DNA from: an uncultured Bacteroidota bacterium
Lineage (GTDB): Bacteria > Bacteroidota > Bacteroidia > Bacteroidales > WCHB1-69
DNA: 64,000 bases
Direction: 5' to 3'
Assembly (NCBI GenBank): GCA_902786595.1
Contig: CADADB010000009.1
Span: 93,941 to 157,940 of the forward strand
Both the position numbers and the translations under genes were made by a program. Below are positions 1 to 8,003 of this stretch, piece by piece. The notes below the pieces were generated by a model. It did not search any database and was not told the DNA's origin. It saw only the letters and a program-made list of their open reading frames with translations. Position 1 is the stretch's first letter. Each line of letters starts with the position of its first letter.

Positions 1-1
1 G

Positions 2-409
2 CGTCAGTTCCGTAAACTGTTCCACCAGGCATCCCGCATGAAAGGTATCACCGGTCAGAACTTGATGCAACTCATCGAGTCTCGTCTTGACAATGTGGTG
101 TTCCGCTTGGGCATCGCCCCCACCCGTAACGCAGCCCGTCAGCTCGTTTCCCACCGCCACATCACCCTCAATGGCCAGATTTGCAACATCCCTTCGACGT
201 TGCTTCGTCCTGGTGACATCGTTGAGGTCCGTGAGCGTTCCAAAACCCTCGAGGTGATTGAGAATTCTCTCAGCGGCAAGGCAATGAACTATGCATGGCT
301 CGAATGGGACGGCAGTCTCAAGGTTGGAAAATTCATGCAATATCCTCAGAGAGAGGAGATTCCTGAAACCATCAACGAGCAGGCAATCGTTGAGTTGTAC
401 TCTAAATAA
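2..409 (+). CDS. rpsD: 30S ribosomal protein S4, 3' part (partial)
   Basis: This is the C-terminal two-thirds (about 135 residues) of ribosomal protein S4, the primary 16S rRNA-binding protein that starts small-subunit assembly and can regulate translation. The frame is open to the left edge, so the gene begins outside the window. The S4 RNA-binding domain is visible: [12 protein letters not shown], then [14 protein letters not shown] and [10 protein letters not shown]. The ending [18 protein letters not shown] is typical of Bacteroidota S4. It is followed by rpoA and rplQ on the same strand, the standard end of the alpha operon. Confidence 0.97.
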   Translation, partial: RQFRKLFHQASRMKGITGQNLMQLIESRLDNVVFRLGIAPTRNAARQLVSHRHITLNGQICNIPSTLLRPGDIVEVRERSKTLEVIENSLSGKAMNYAWLEWDGSLKVGKFMQYPQREEIPETINEQAIVELYSK

Positions 410-410
410 T

Positions 411-445
411 AGCTTTTAGCTTTTAGCTATTGGCTTTTGGCTAAA
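411..445. repeat. Short heptamer array (AGCTTTT-type)
   Basis: About five degenerate 7-bp units (AGCTTTT, AGCTTTT, AGCTATT, GGCTTTT, GGCTAAA) lie two bases after the rpsD stop codon. The same unit family recurs in inverted sense at 2104-2136 and again at 10521-10574. It is non-coding. Confidence 0.7.
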
Positions 446-474
446 AACAAATAACAGTAAAAAATCAAACAAAA

Positions 475-1470
475 ATGGCAATATTAACATTTCAAAAACC
501 CGATAAGGTCATCATGAATGAGGCCGACGATTTTCACGGCATATTTGAATTTCGTCCGCTGCAGCAAGGTTTCGGCGTCACCGTGGGTAATGCCCTCCGC
601 CGCGTGTTGCTCTCTTCATTGGAAGGCTATGCCATTACCTCTGTGAAAATTGAAGGCGTCGCGCAAGAATTTTCATCAATACCGGGCGTTATGGAAGATG
701 TCCTCGACATTGTCCTTAACCTCAAACAGGTTCGCCTGAAAAATAAGGTTGACGGCTATACCTCCGAGAAAGTGTCCATCGTCATCAGCGGTCAGGACAC
801 CTTCACGGCCGGCGACATGAACCGCTATCTCAATTATTTCCAGGTGTTGAATCCGGATTTGCTGATTTGCCGCATGGAACCCACCGTCCGCTTGAACATG
901 GAAATCACCATCGACAAAGGCCGCGGTTATGTTCCGGTTGAAGACAATCGCCAACTCCATGATGGTATTGATGTTATTGCCGTTGACTCAACCCATACCC
1001 CTATCCGTAACGTCAAATATACGATTGAGCCCTATCGTGTCGAGCAAAAGACCGACTTTGAGAAGCTGATCATTGAAGTGGAAACGGACGGTTCCATTCA
1101 CCCGAAGGATGCCATCCAGGAAGCTGCCAAGATCTTGATTCAGCATTTCGCTCTCCTTTCGGATGAGAATATCGCTCTTGATGCGCAAGATCAGACAGAC
1201 AGCCAGGAGGTTACGGAAGACAGTGAAAAGAATATCCGTCAAATCCTTCAAGCTAAACTTATTGACATGGATCTCTCGGTCAGAGCACTCAACTGCTTGA
1301 AATCTGCTGAGTTGGAGACTTTGGGTGATTTGGTCGCCTTCCACAAGGCCGACCTGCTCAAGTTCCGCAACTTCGGTAAGAAATCATTGGCAGAGCTGGA
1401 AGAGCTGGTTCACAACAAGGGCTTGGAATTTGGCATGAATGTAGAAAAGTATAATATAGATAACGAATAG
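475..1470 (+). CDS. rpoA: DNA-directed RNA polymerase subunit alpha
   Basis: The alpha subunit dimerises to start RNA polymerase assembly and contacts promoter UP elements and activators through its C-terminal domain. At 331 residues it has the normal length for Bacteroidota. The N-terminal domain shows [18 protein letters not shown] and [17 protein letters not shown]. The C-terminal helix-hairpin-helix domain shows [20 protein letters not shown] and the [13 protein letters not shown] signature. It lies 65 bp after rpsD and 4 bp before rplQ, so the three are co-transcribed. Confidence 0.99.
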   Translation: MAILTFQKPDKVIMNEADDFHGIFEFRPLQQGFGVTVGNALRRVLLSSLEGYAITSVKIEGVAQEFSSIPGVMEDVLDIVLNLKQVRLKNKVDGYTSEKVSIVISGQDTFTAGDMNRYLNYFQVLNPDLLICRMEPTVRLNMEITIDKGRGYVPVEDNRQLHDGIDVIAVDSTHTPIRNVKYTIEPYRVEQKTDFEKLIIEVETDGSIHPKDAIQEAAKILIQHFALLSDENIALDAQDQTDSQEVTEDSEKNIRQILQAKLIDMDLSVRALNCLKSAELETLGDLVAFHKADLLKFRNFGKKSLAELEELVHNKGLEFGMNVEKYNIDNE

Positions 1471-1474
1471 AACA

Positions 1475-1978
1475 ATGAGACACGCTAAGAAAATCAACCA
1501 TTTAGGTAGAACAGATGCGCACAGAAAGGCCATGTTGTCCAATATGGCAACCTCTCTGATTATGCATAAGAGAATCAACACCACGTTGGCCAAGGCCAAG
1601 GCGTTGAGAATGTATGTGGAGCCTATCGTGACCCGTTCCAAGAATGACACGACGCACTCACGTCGTGAGGTGTTCGCTCAATTGCAGAACAAATATGCTG
1701 TCACGGAGCTGTTTAGAGAAATTTCCCCCAAGATTGCTGATCGTCCGGGCGGTTACACCCGTATCCTGAAGACCGGTTTCCGTAAGGGTGACAATGCCGA
1801 GATGTGCATCATCGAGTTTGTAGATTTCAATGAAACCTACACGGTAGAGAAAACTAAGAAGAAAGCCACCCGTACGCGCCGTAGCAGCAAGAAAGCCGCC
1901 GCTCCCGTCGTTGAGAACGTGGCTGAAGAGACCCCGGCAGCAGAAGCCGCAGAAGTGGAAACCCCTGCCGCTGAGTAA
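1475..1978 (+). CDS. rplQ: 50S ribosomal protein L17 with acidic C-terminal tail
   Basis: L17 binds 23S rRNA near the exit tunnel. The core of about 120 residues is intact: [20 protein letters not shown], then [17 protein letters not shown] and [23 protein letters not shown] tail of about 45 residues follows, first basic ([16 protein letters not shown]) and then Ala/Glu/Pro-rich. Such tails are usual in Bacteroidota L17 and absent from E. coli. It closes the rpsD-rpoA-rplQ operon and is followed by a terminator hairpin. Confidence 0.99.
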   Translation: MRHAKKINHLGRTDAHRKAMLSNMATSLIMHKRINTTLAKAKALRMYVEPIVTRSKNDTTHSRREVFAQLQNKYAVTELFREISPKIADRPGGYTRILKTGFRKGDNAEMCIIEFVDFNETYTVEKTKKKATRTRRSSKKAAAPVVENVAEETPAAEAAEVETPAAE

Positions 1979-2008
1979 CACACGTAGTGTTATTTTGTTA
2001 GTACTGAA

Positions 2009-2040
2009 AAGAGATGTCTGGAAGATGTCTCTTTTTTTTA
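2009..2040 (+). terminator. Rho-independent terminator after rplQ
   Basis: AAGAGATGTCT and AGATGTCTCTT can form an 11-bp stem (two G-U pairs) with a GGA loop, followed by a run of eight Ts. The position 30 bp after the rplQ stop fits the end of the ribosomal operon. Confidence 0.8.
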
Positions 2041-2063
2041 TACAAATCTTACATGAAAAGATG

Positions 2064-2102
2064 CAAAAAAAGAGCAGAGTCTCCAATCGAAACTCTGCTC
2101 TT
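2064..2102 (-). terminator. Terminator of the minus-strand protease operon
   Basis: AGAGCAGAGT and ACTCTGCTCT form a 10-bp stem. On the minus strand the stem is followed by seven Ts (plus-strand A-run 2064-2070). It lies just past the stop codon of the M16 gene. It probably works in both directions, because TTTT also follows on the plus strand. Confidence 0.75.
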
Positions 2103-2138
2103 TTAGCCAAAAGCTAAAAGCCAATAGCTAACAGCCGA

Positions 2139-5048
2139 TTAGTATCCGAAAATCTCCTCCAAAGAGAGTTTCGTGACCTTCCCGTACTTCTCCAGTCCTT
2201 TCAAATCCACCTCGTTCTCGTTGCCGAGCACGACCACTACGCGCTTCTGGCCCTTGATGTAGTTGGCGTTGAAGGTCTTCACATCGTTAATGGTCATTTT
2301 CTGGATGGCGTTGAAGGAGGTTCTGTCCAACGGAGCTTTCAGTCCCATCTCCTCGCAAGTGAGGTAGTAGTTGATGATACTCATCTTGCGGGTGCGGTTG
2401 GTGCGGTATTGGGAAATCAGGGAAGTCTTGGCCAAGTCAAAGTTCAGCTCAGACACGGGCATGTTGTCCAGCAGATCCGTGAAGGCCTCCATGGCGTCGA
2501 TCAGCTTGTCGTTCTGCGTGCCGATGTGGGTCATATTGTAGTTGTATTTGCCTTTCTCGCTGGGTTCCACATAGTAAGCGGCGGCGGAGTAGGCCAAGGA
2601 GCGTTTTTCGCGGATTTCTTGGAACACGATGGAGTTCATGCTGCCACCGAAGTATTCGTTGTACATCTCGATTTGCGGACTCATCGCCCAGTTGGCGGGC
2701 ACGGAGGTGCTCAGCTGGCGGCACAGGGACTGTTTGGCATCGTAGTGGGCGAAATAGACCTTGTTGTCTTTCGTGGCGAGACGGTCGTAGTCGGCACCCA
2801 TCTTGACGGGTTTCTTGGCCGGATGCACGCTGTGCTTGTCGGTGAGGACCTTCTGCAAGTCATTAAGACTCAGGTCACCGTAATAGAGGATGCGCTGCGG
2901 CTGAGAGGTCATCGTCTTGATCTGGTTGATGACATCCTGGGCCTTGATCTTCTGGACCTCTTCGTTGCTTACGAAATACTTGCGAATGTTGTCCTTACCG
3001 AAGGAAGCGTAACGCAACATGTTTTGGAAGATGGTCTGTTGGCGCGATTTCGCATCCACGCGGGATTTCAGGACGTCGCTGATGGAGTTTTTAACGGATT
3101 CCTCGGAGATTTTCGGGTGGTTGAGGATGTCCTCCACGATGGCCATGGCTTTCTCCATGTTCTCGCTGAGACCGTTGATATAGATGCTGGCATATTTGTC
3201 GCCAAAACCGATGGAATAGGAGCAGGCGAGGTCGTACATCTCGCGGTTGATTTGGCTCAGTGTGCGGTTCTCGCTCTCCAGCTGGTCGAGGAAGTTGTTG
3301 GTGATGCCGGCTTTCTTGTCGTAAAATCTACCATAGTTGTAACGATAGACAAGCGTGAAACGGCCGTTGTCGGTGTTCTTCACATAGAGAATCTCGTTGC
3401 CGTTGGCCTTGCCCTTCTGCATGTCTTTGTTGAAATCCACGAAAACGGGCTCGATGGGGTTCACTTTCATGTCTTTGACCTCTTTCAGGAAGGGGCTCTC
3501 CACATCACGGTTCATGACCACAGGGGTGATTTCGGGCTTATCGACTTTCTGCACGTTGCGTTGCTCGCCTTGACGTTTATAGACGATTACATAGTTGTTT
3601 TTCTTGAAGATACGGTTCGCAAAGTCGATGACATCTTCCTTCGTGACATAGCTCATGTTCTCGGTCTCGTTGATGACATCCTGCCAGCTCCGGTGAGCGA
3701 GGTAAGCCATGGCCATGGCCATAGCACGGTTGGTGTTGCTTTCCAACGAGGTCATGTCGCTGAGTTTGCGGTTGTTGATGGCGGCGGTAAGAAGCTTTTC
3801 GTCCCAGTTTCCGGATTTCAGTACCTCGATTTGTTGCAGCAACAGGTCTTTCAGCTGCTCCAGGGTTTGTCCCTCCTTAGGTCTGCCGTAGAGACGGAAG
3901 TAGGCGTAGTCGTTGAGGTCGCTCACGCCGGAATAGGCGGTCATCGCTAACTGTTTTTGGTTGATGTTCTCGTCAATAATACCGCAGGAGCCGTTCATCA
4001 GCACAGCGTCGGCCATCTCGGCAAGGAGCACGTCACGTGAACCGGTGCCGGCGTCAATGCGGTAGCCGATTTGCACGTTCTCGGGTTCCAGACCATAGAC
4101 TTCCACGGTCTTCACCTCGCGGATCGGTTTTTCGTGGATGTAGGTGAAATCAGGAATATAGCGCGGCTGAATCCTTCCGAAATATTTGTCAATCAATTTG
4201 ATGACTTGATCAGGATCGAAGTCGCCCGCCATGGCGATACAGTAGTTGTTCGGCACATAGTAGGTGTAGAAATGCTTGTTGATGTTGGTCAGGGACGGAT
4301 TCTTCAGGTGCTCAATCGTTCCGATGGTGGTCTGTGTGCCGTAAGGATGGTTCGGGAACAGGGCTTCGTTCAGCTTTTCGTAAGCCGTGCGGCTGTCGTT
4401 GGCCATGTTCATGTTCTTCTCCTCATAGACGGCCTCCAGCTCGGTGTGGAACAAGCGGAAGACGGGATTGGCGAAACGCTCGCCCTCAATCTTCAGCCAA
4501 CGCTCGACCTCGTTGCTCGGGATGTCCTCCTGATAGACAGTCATGTCGTTGGAAGTGAAAGCGTTAGTGCCCTGTGCACCGATCATCGACATCATCTTGT
4601 CATACTCGTTCGGGATGGCGTACTTGGATGCTTCGTAGGACACGGAGTCGATCTGATGATAGATGGCTTTGCGCTGGGCGGGGTCGGTGGTGTGGTTATA
4701 GACCTCGTACAACGCTTCGATCTTCTTGAGCTGCTCCTGTTCCTTGGCCCAGTCCAGGGTGCCGAAATGGTTGGTGCCCTTGAACATCAAGTGTTCCAAG
4801 TAGTGGGAGAGGCCTGTGGATTCGGACGGGTCGTTCTTGCTGCCCACGCGCACCGCGATGTAGGTCTGGATGCGCGGCACGTCCTTGTTCACCGACATGA
4901 ACACTTGCAGACCATTGTCTAAGGTGTAGTGAATGACGTTCATCGGGTCATTCTGATAAGTTTCCTTGTGATAATTCTGCGCAAAAGAGCTGAAGGCCAG
5001 GAAACAGAAGGCCGACAGCAGCAGAGTTGCAAAAAAGTTACGTTTCAT
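2139..5048 (-). CDS. M16 family metallopeptidase (pitrilysin/insulinase type), exported
   Basis: A 969-residue zinc peptidase with a cleavable signal peptide (hydrophobic stretch ending FSSFAQ), probably periplasmic or outer-membrane associated. The inverted zinc motif HYLEH (in GLSHYLEHLMFKGT) lies near residue 85, and the downstream glutamate is in ELEAVYEEKN. The length fits two M16 units with four lobes; the second half keeps the fold (IREKRSLAYSAAAYY) but lacks HxxEH, as is normal for the non-catalytic half. It starts 15 bp after the upstream M6-type protease gene, so both are probably one transcript. The exact peptide substrate is unknown. Confidence 0.93.
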   Translation of the reverse strand: MKRNFFATLLLSAFCFLAFSSFAQNYHKETYQNDPMNVIHYTLDNGLQVFMSVNKDVPRIQTYIAVRVGSKNDPSESTGLSHYLEHLMFKGTNHFGTLDWAKEQEQLKKIEALYEVYNHTTDPAQRKAIYHQIDSVSYEASKYAIPNEYDKMMSMIGAQGTNAFTSNDMTVYQEDIPSNEVERWLKIEGERFANPVFRLFHTELEAVYEEKNMNMANDSRTAYEKLNEALFPNHPYGTQTTIGTIEHLKNPSLTNINKHFYTYYVPNNYCIAMAGDFDPDQVIKLIDKYFGRIQPRYIPDFTYIHEKPIREVKTVEVYGLEPENVQIGYRIDAGTGSRDVLLAEMADAVLMNGSCGIIDENINQKQLAMTAYSGVSDLNDYAYFRLYGRPKEGQTLEQLKDLLLQQIEVLKSGNWDEKLLTAAINNRKLSDMTSLESNTNRAMAMAMAYLAHRSWQDVINETENMSYVTKEDVIDFANRIFKKNNYVIVYKRQGEQRNVQKVDKPEITPVVMNRDVESPFLKEVKDMKVNPIEPVFVDFNKDMQKGKANGNEILYVKNTDNGRFTLVYRYNYGRFYDKKAGITNNFLDQLESENRTLSQINREMYDLACSYSIGFGDKYASIYINGLSENMEKAMAIVEDILNHPKISEESVKNSISDVLKSRVDAKSRQQTIFQNMLRYASFGKDNIRKYFVSNEEVQKIKAQDVINQIKTMTSQPQRILYYGDLSLNDLQKVLTDKHSVHPAKKPVKMGADYDRLATKDNKVYFAHYDAKQSLCRQLSTSVPANWAMSPQIEMYNEYFGGSMNSIVFQEIREKRSLAYSAAAYYVEPSEKGKYNYNMTHIGTQNDKLIDAMEAFTDLLDNMPVSELNFDLAKTSLISQYRTNRTRKMSIINYYLTCEEMGLKAPLDRTSFNAIQKMTINDVKTFNANYIKGQKRVVVVLGNENEVDLKGLEKYGKVTKLSLEEIFGY

Positions 5049-5063
5049 AATGCTTGATTTGTA

Positions 5064-6659
5064 TTATTTTTTGATGAATTTTTCGGTATGACATTCGTTG
5101 TCCGTGGTGATTTTCACGACATAGACGCCTTGCGGAAGCGAAGAAATATTAATTCTAGAGTCAGGATTACTTTCAGAGAACATGATGTTGCCCAACAAAT
5201 CGTAAATTTCAATGTTTTGAATATCATCAGAGGTGATATTCAGCTGATTTTGGGCTGGATTAGGGTATATATGCCTCTCCGTCTTCTCGTGTGTGGGCAC
5301 AGCGTCGTGCAGGAAAGTCACGTCAAAGCTCGCCTGGTCGCCGCTGTACTGGATGTTGGTGATTTCAAAACTGGTTTCCGGGGTTCCGTCGGTGAGGAAG
5401 GGTCGCGGATTGGTGGTGGGACCGAAAGCTCTGCGGTTACCGTTACCAAATGTCGCAAAGTTTATGTTCCCGTTGATGGTGTCAATGGTGCTGCCGGGAC
5501 GGAAAACCCAGTAAGAATGCGGCTTTTCATAAAAGTCAAATACGCCGTTCCCGGCATCGTATAGGTCGTTGAGGTTAACATTGTCGTACCACCTGCCGAT
5601 AATCACACCGCTGCGGGGAACATTTTCCATAAAATCGTTGCTATTCCGATACTCAATAGTGAACCATTGGTCCGGATCGATGGATGATCGGATGAAATAG
5701 CAGTTGTTGTGATCAGAGGAAGTGTTGCTATTTAAAATATAGTGGCCATCGCTTGTGATTTCGATGGGTTCGTCAACAATACCTAAGAACTTGTATTTCA
5801 GGATAGTGGAGATTTGCTGCAGATTGTTTTGCGCCATTTGGTCCCAAATTCCGACAGGAACGATTTCGTTGTAATTGTAATAATGGTAATAGTCAGGTAT
5901 TCCCAAAGAGTGTCCCATCTCATGGCAGAACACATTGGCGGAGAAATAGTAGCCGGAATTGGCGAATTCAAAATTGTAGCAGCGTGGTAGTTTCCCGTTG
6001 ATGTAAATCTCCTCGGGCAGTCCTGCGTAATAGGCACTGAAAAAGTTCATGTGGGGCCACAAAAGGTCGTTCCAGTCTCCGACACCGCCTTTGAGGATAA
6101 AGCTGATGTTGTCGATAAGTCCGTCATTATTGCCGTCCAGATTGATGTTGCTGTCAACAAGATTCAAGGAATCGACGTATCGGAGTACTCTTGCCAGCAT
6201 CTCAAATTCCCGAATGACTTGGTCGGTATAGCCGTCCGGATTGGTCTCGCTTTGGGGTTGGAAATAGGAACGCGGGTAAGAATCCTGATAGGAGATGATG
6301 GCGGTGTCTTGGATGTTGTTGGTATAGACCGTGTGATAGTTGATTTTCCCGTATGTCATCGCGTTGTAGTAGTTATGGACTGAGACATGGTTCGGAGTGG
6401 TGTCGTTGAACATCTGATCAATGGGCTCAAGTGTTTCGGTAAACTCCTCGTCATCGGCAAAACGAATGAAGATGACCAAGTTGGTGAGCGTCATCTGCTC
6501 GCTCCGATTCAAATGGATGTGGGGAGCCAGTTGGTAGTTTTGGGGAGGACGCGGCGGCATCATCGGCGGAATCGTATCTGCAGGTGCGGCAAAGCCGAGA
6601 AACGCAATCGCGTTGAACAATAGGACAAGAAACTTTTTCGTTACGGTTCCAGACTTCAT
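5064..6659 (-). CDS. M6-family-like secreted metalloprotease with T9SS sorting domain
   Basis: A 531-residue exported protease. A signal peptide spans the first 25 residues or so. The zinc motif is HEMGHSLGIPDYYHY (HExxHxxGxxD type) near residue 245. The last 70 residues form a type IX secretion C-terminal domain, with IYPNPAQNQLNI, EIYDLLG and LPQGVYVVKI followed by a final KK. It would therefore cross the outer membrane through T9SS and be anchored or released at the surface. It is the first gene of a two-gene operon with the M16 peptidase and has its own promoter at 6685-6692. Confidence 0.92.
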   Translation of the reverse strand: MKSGTVTKKFLVLLFNAIAFLGFAAPADTIPPMMPPRPPQNYQLAPHIHLNRSEQMTLTNLVIFIRFADDEEFTETLEPIDQMFNDTTPNHVSVHNYYNAMTYGKINYHTVYTNNIQDTAIISYQDSYPRSYFQPQSETNPDGYTDQVIREFEMLARVLRYVDSLNLVDSNINLDGNNDGLIDNISFILKGGVGDWNDLLWPHMNFFSAYYAGLPEEIYINGKLPRCYNFEFANSGYYFSANVFCHEMGHSLGIPDYYHYYNYNEIVPVGIWDQMAQNNLQQISTILKYKFLGIVDEPIEITSDGHYILNSNTSSDHNNCYFIRSSIDPDQWFTIEYRNSNDFMENVPRSGVIIGRWYDNVNLNDLYDAGNGVFDFYEKPHSYWVFRPGSTIDTINGNINFATFGNGNRRAFGPTTNPRPFLTDGTPETSFEITNIQYSGDQASFDVTFLHDAVPTHEKTERHIYPNPAQNQLNITSDDIQNIEIYDLLGNIMFSESNPDSRINISSLPQGVYVVKITTDNECHTEKFIKK

Positions 6660-6684
6660 TTATCCTTGATTTTGATTTAACTCG

Positions 6685-6692
6685 CAAAAATA
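6685..6692 (-). promoter_or_regulatory. -7 box for the protease operon
   Basis: The minus strand reads TATTTTTG, matching the Bacteroidetes housekeeping -7 consensus TAnnTTTG, 26 bp upstream of the M6-type protease start codon. Confidence 0.7.
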
Positions 6693-6880
6693 TATTTTTT
6701 GCGTTTTGGAGGCCGATATGTTGATAATTATTGAAATTTTGTCGCCGCCTCCCCGTCCCCGTCCAATTTTCATACACCCTTGTCACAATAATGGACACCC
6801 GTCCGACGTTGACTTTTGTGTAAATGGCTGATTTTTAGGTGTGTGTCGGTTTTGGCACGGTTTTGGGAATTAAACTCCTA

Positions 6881-6915
6881 CCTTGAGCAGCCCCGGAGGG
6901 GCAAGAGCTCGGTAG
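6881..6915. repeat. Dispersed palindromic element, copy 1
   Basis: Contains CAGCCCCGGAGGGGC (hairpin CCCC/GGGG) followed by AAGAGCTCGGTAG. Related copies lie at 7834-7859, 30205-30240, 56952-56989 and 20221-20253. It sits in the gap upstream of the ABC ATPase gene. Confidence 0.75.
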
Positions 6916-6931
6916 GGGTACGGATGAGGGA

Positions 6932-7001
6932 GATGATGCGATGATACGATGATGCGATGATGCGATGATGCGATGATGCGATGATACGATGATGCGATGA
7001 T
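6932..7001. repeat. Octamer tandem array GATGATGC/GATGATAC
   Basis: Almost nine 8-bp units differing only at one or two bases end 22 bp before the ABC ATPase start codon. Similar arrays lie at 30282-30424 (running into the histidine kinase start) and 56713-56888. Eight bp is not a multiple of three, so a change in copy number would shift any frame read through it. Confidence 0.85.
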
Positions 7002-7023
7002 ATTAGAACGAAACAACAAAACA

Positions 7024-7692
7024 ATGATACGATTAGAGAACATCAGCAAAAGTTTCCGCTCCGAGACGGTGGAGACGAAAGCGCTACAGCGAGTAAACCT
7101 GGAGGTCCGGAAGGGCGAGTTCATAGCCGTGATGGGCCCTTCCGGTTGCGGCAAGACCACCTTGCTCAACATCCTCGGCCTCCTCAACACCCCCGATTCG
7201 GGCCGCTATTTCCTTGACGGCCGCGACGTGAGCGGACTGAAAGAGCGCGACCGGCTGAAGCTGCGGCGCGGGGTCATCGGCTTCGTCTTCCAGAGCTTCA
7301 ACCTCATCGATGACATGAACGTCTTCGAGAACGTGGAGCTGCCGTTGCGCTACCTCGGCCTCAGCAAGTCGGAGCGCAAGGCGAAGGTCAACGAGGTGCT
7401 GGAGCGCATGAGCATCATCCACCGGGCGAGCCACTATCCGCAGCAGCTCTCCGGCGGGCAGCAGCAGCGTGTCGCCGTGGCCCGCGCGGTCGTCTCCAAC
7501 CCGCAGCTCATCCTCTGCGACGAACCCACCGGCAACCTCGACAGCCACAACGGTCTCGACGTCATGCACCTGCTCTGCGACCTCAACGCCGCCGGCACCA
7601 CCATCGTCATGGTCACCCACAGCGCCCACGACGCCGGGTTCGCGCACAGGATTGTGAAACTGCTGGACGGCACCATCAATGATGAATGCTGA
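7024..7692 (+). CDS. ABC transporter ATP-binding protein (MacB/LolD type)
   Basis: A 222-residue ATPase subunit. Walker A is GPSGCGKTT, the signature is LSGGQQQRVAVARA, Walker B is LILCDEPTGNLD and the H-loop is VMVTHS. This family powers FtsX/MacB permeases in mechanotransmission or lipoprotein and efflux roles, and two such permeases follow. I chose the start at MIRLENISKSF because an earlier in-frame ATG at 6997 lies in the octamer repeat. The 3' end (INDEC and stop) runs into a heptamer array, so the last residues are repeat-encoded. The gene is visibly GC-rich compared with the island genes. Confidence 0.95.
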   Translation: MIRLENISKSFRSETVETKALQRVNLEVRKGEFIAVMGPSGCGKTTLLNILGLLNTPDSGRYFLDGRDVSGLKERDRLKLRRGVIGFVFQSFNLIDDMNVFENVELPLRYLGLSKSERKAKVNEVLERMSIIHRASHYPQQLSGGQQQRVAVARAVVSNPQLILCDEPTGNLDSHNGLDVMHLLCDLNAAGTTIVMVTHSAHDAGFAHRIVKLLDGTINDEC

Positions 7693-7768
7693 ATGATGAA
7701 TGCTGAATGATGAATGTTGAATGCTGAATGCTGAATGCTGAATGTAGAATGTAGAATGAAGAATGATG
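7678..7768. repeat. Heptamer tandem array AATGCTG-type
   Basis: Thirteen 7-bp units (AATGATG, AATGCTG, AATGTTG, AATGTAG, AATGAAG variants) begin inside the last codons of the ABC ATPase gene, including its TGA stop, and continue 75 bp downstream. The array is non-coding beyond the stop. Confidence 0.85.
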
Positions 7769-7778
7769 GTACGAAAGA

Positions 7779-7859
7779 GCCCCAATTCCCCCCTTTAGGG
7801 GGGATGCCCGCAGGGCAGGGGGGAAAACTACTTCCTTGAGCAGCCCCGGAGGGGCAAGA
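7779..7859. repeat. About 80-bp dispersed block, copy A (with palindromic element copy 2)
   Basis: It holds a CCCCCC-TTTAG-GGGGGG hairpin, a GCCCGCAGGGC hairpin and then CAGCCCCGGAGGGGC. A near-identical block lies at 30149-30228, upstream of the histidine kinase gene. This copy is in the 310-bp gap before the first permease gene. No protein-coding signal is visible here. Confidence 0.8.
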
Positions 7860-7877
7860 CGCGCGAAGCGCTAATAA

Positions 7878-7905
7878 CCCCACACAAGCGAAGCGCAGTG
7901 TGGGG
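7878..7905. repeat. Palindrome CCCCACAC / GTGTGGGG, copy 1
   Basis: An 8-bp perfect stem with a 12-base loop. A longer version with the same arms is at 25171-25209. It lies in the gap between the ABC ATPase and permease genes. Confidence 0.6.
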
Positions 7906-8003
7906 CTGGAAGAAGCAGAAGGTTCCGAACTGCGGAGACAGCGATGACGACGAAGCGCAGCCTCAGTGTATGGGCCTGACAAGAACGAAAAACCAAATCA
8001 GAT

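Noticed and set aside
2409-3950. A 513-codon open frame antisense to the M16 peptidase gene
   Set aside because: A shadow of the real gene, with low-complexity Val/His/Gly content and no recognisable domain.
6932-7001. CRISPR array
   Set aside because: Units are 8 bp and contiguous with no spacers, and there are no cas genes. The arrays at 30282 and 56713 are rejected for the same reason.
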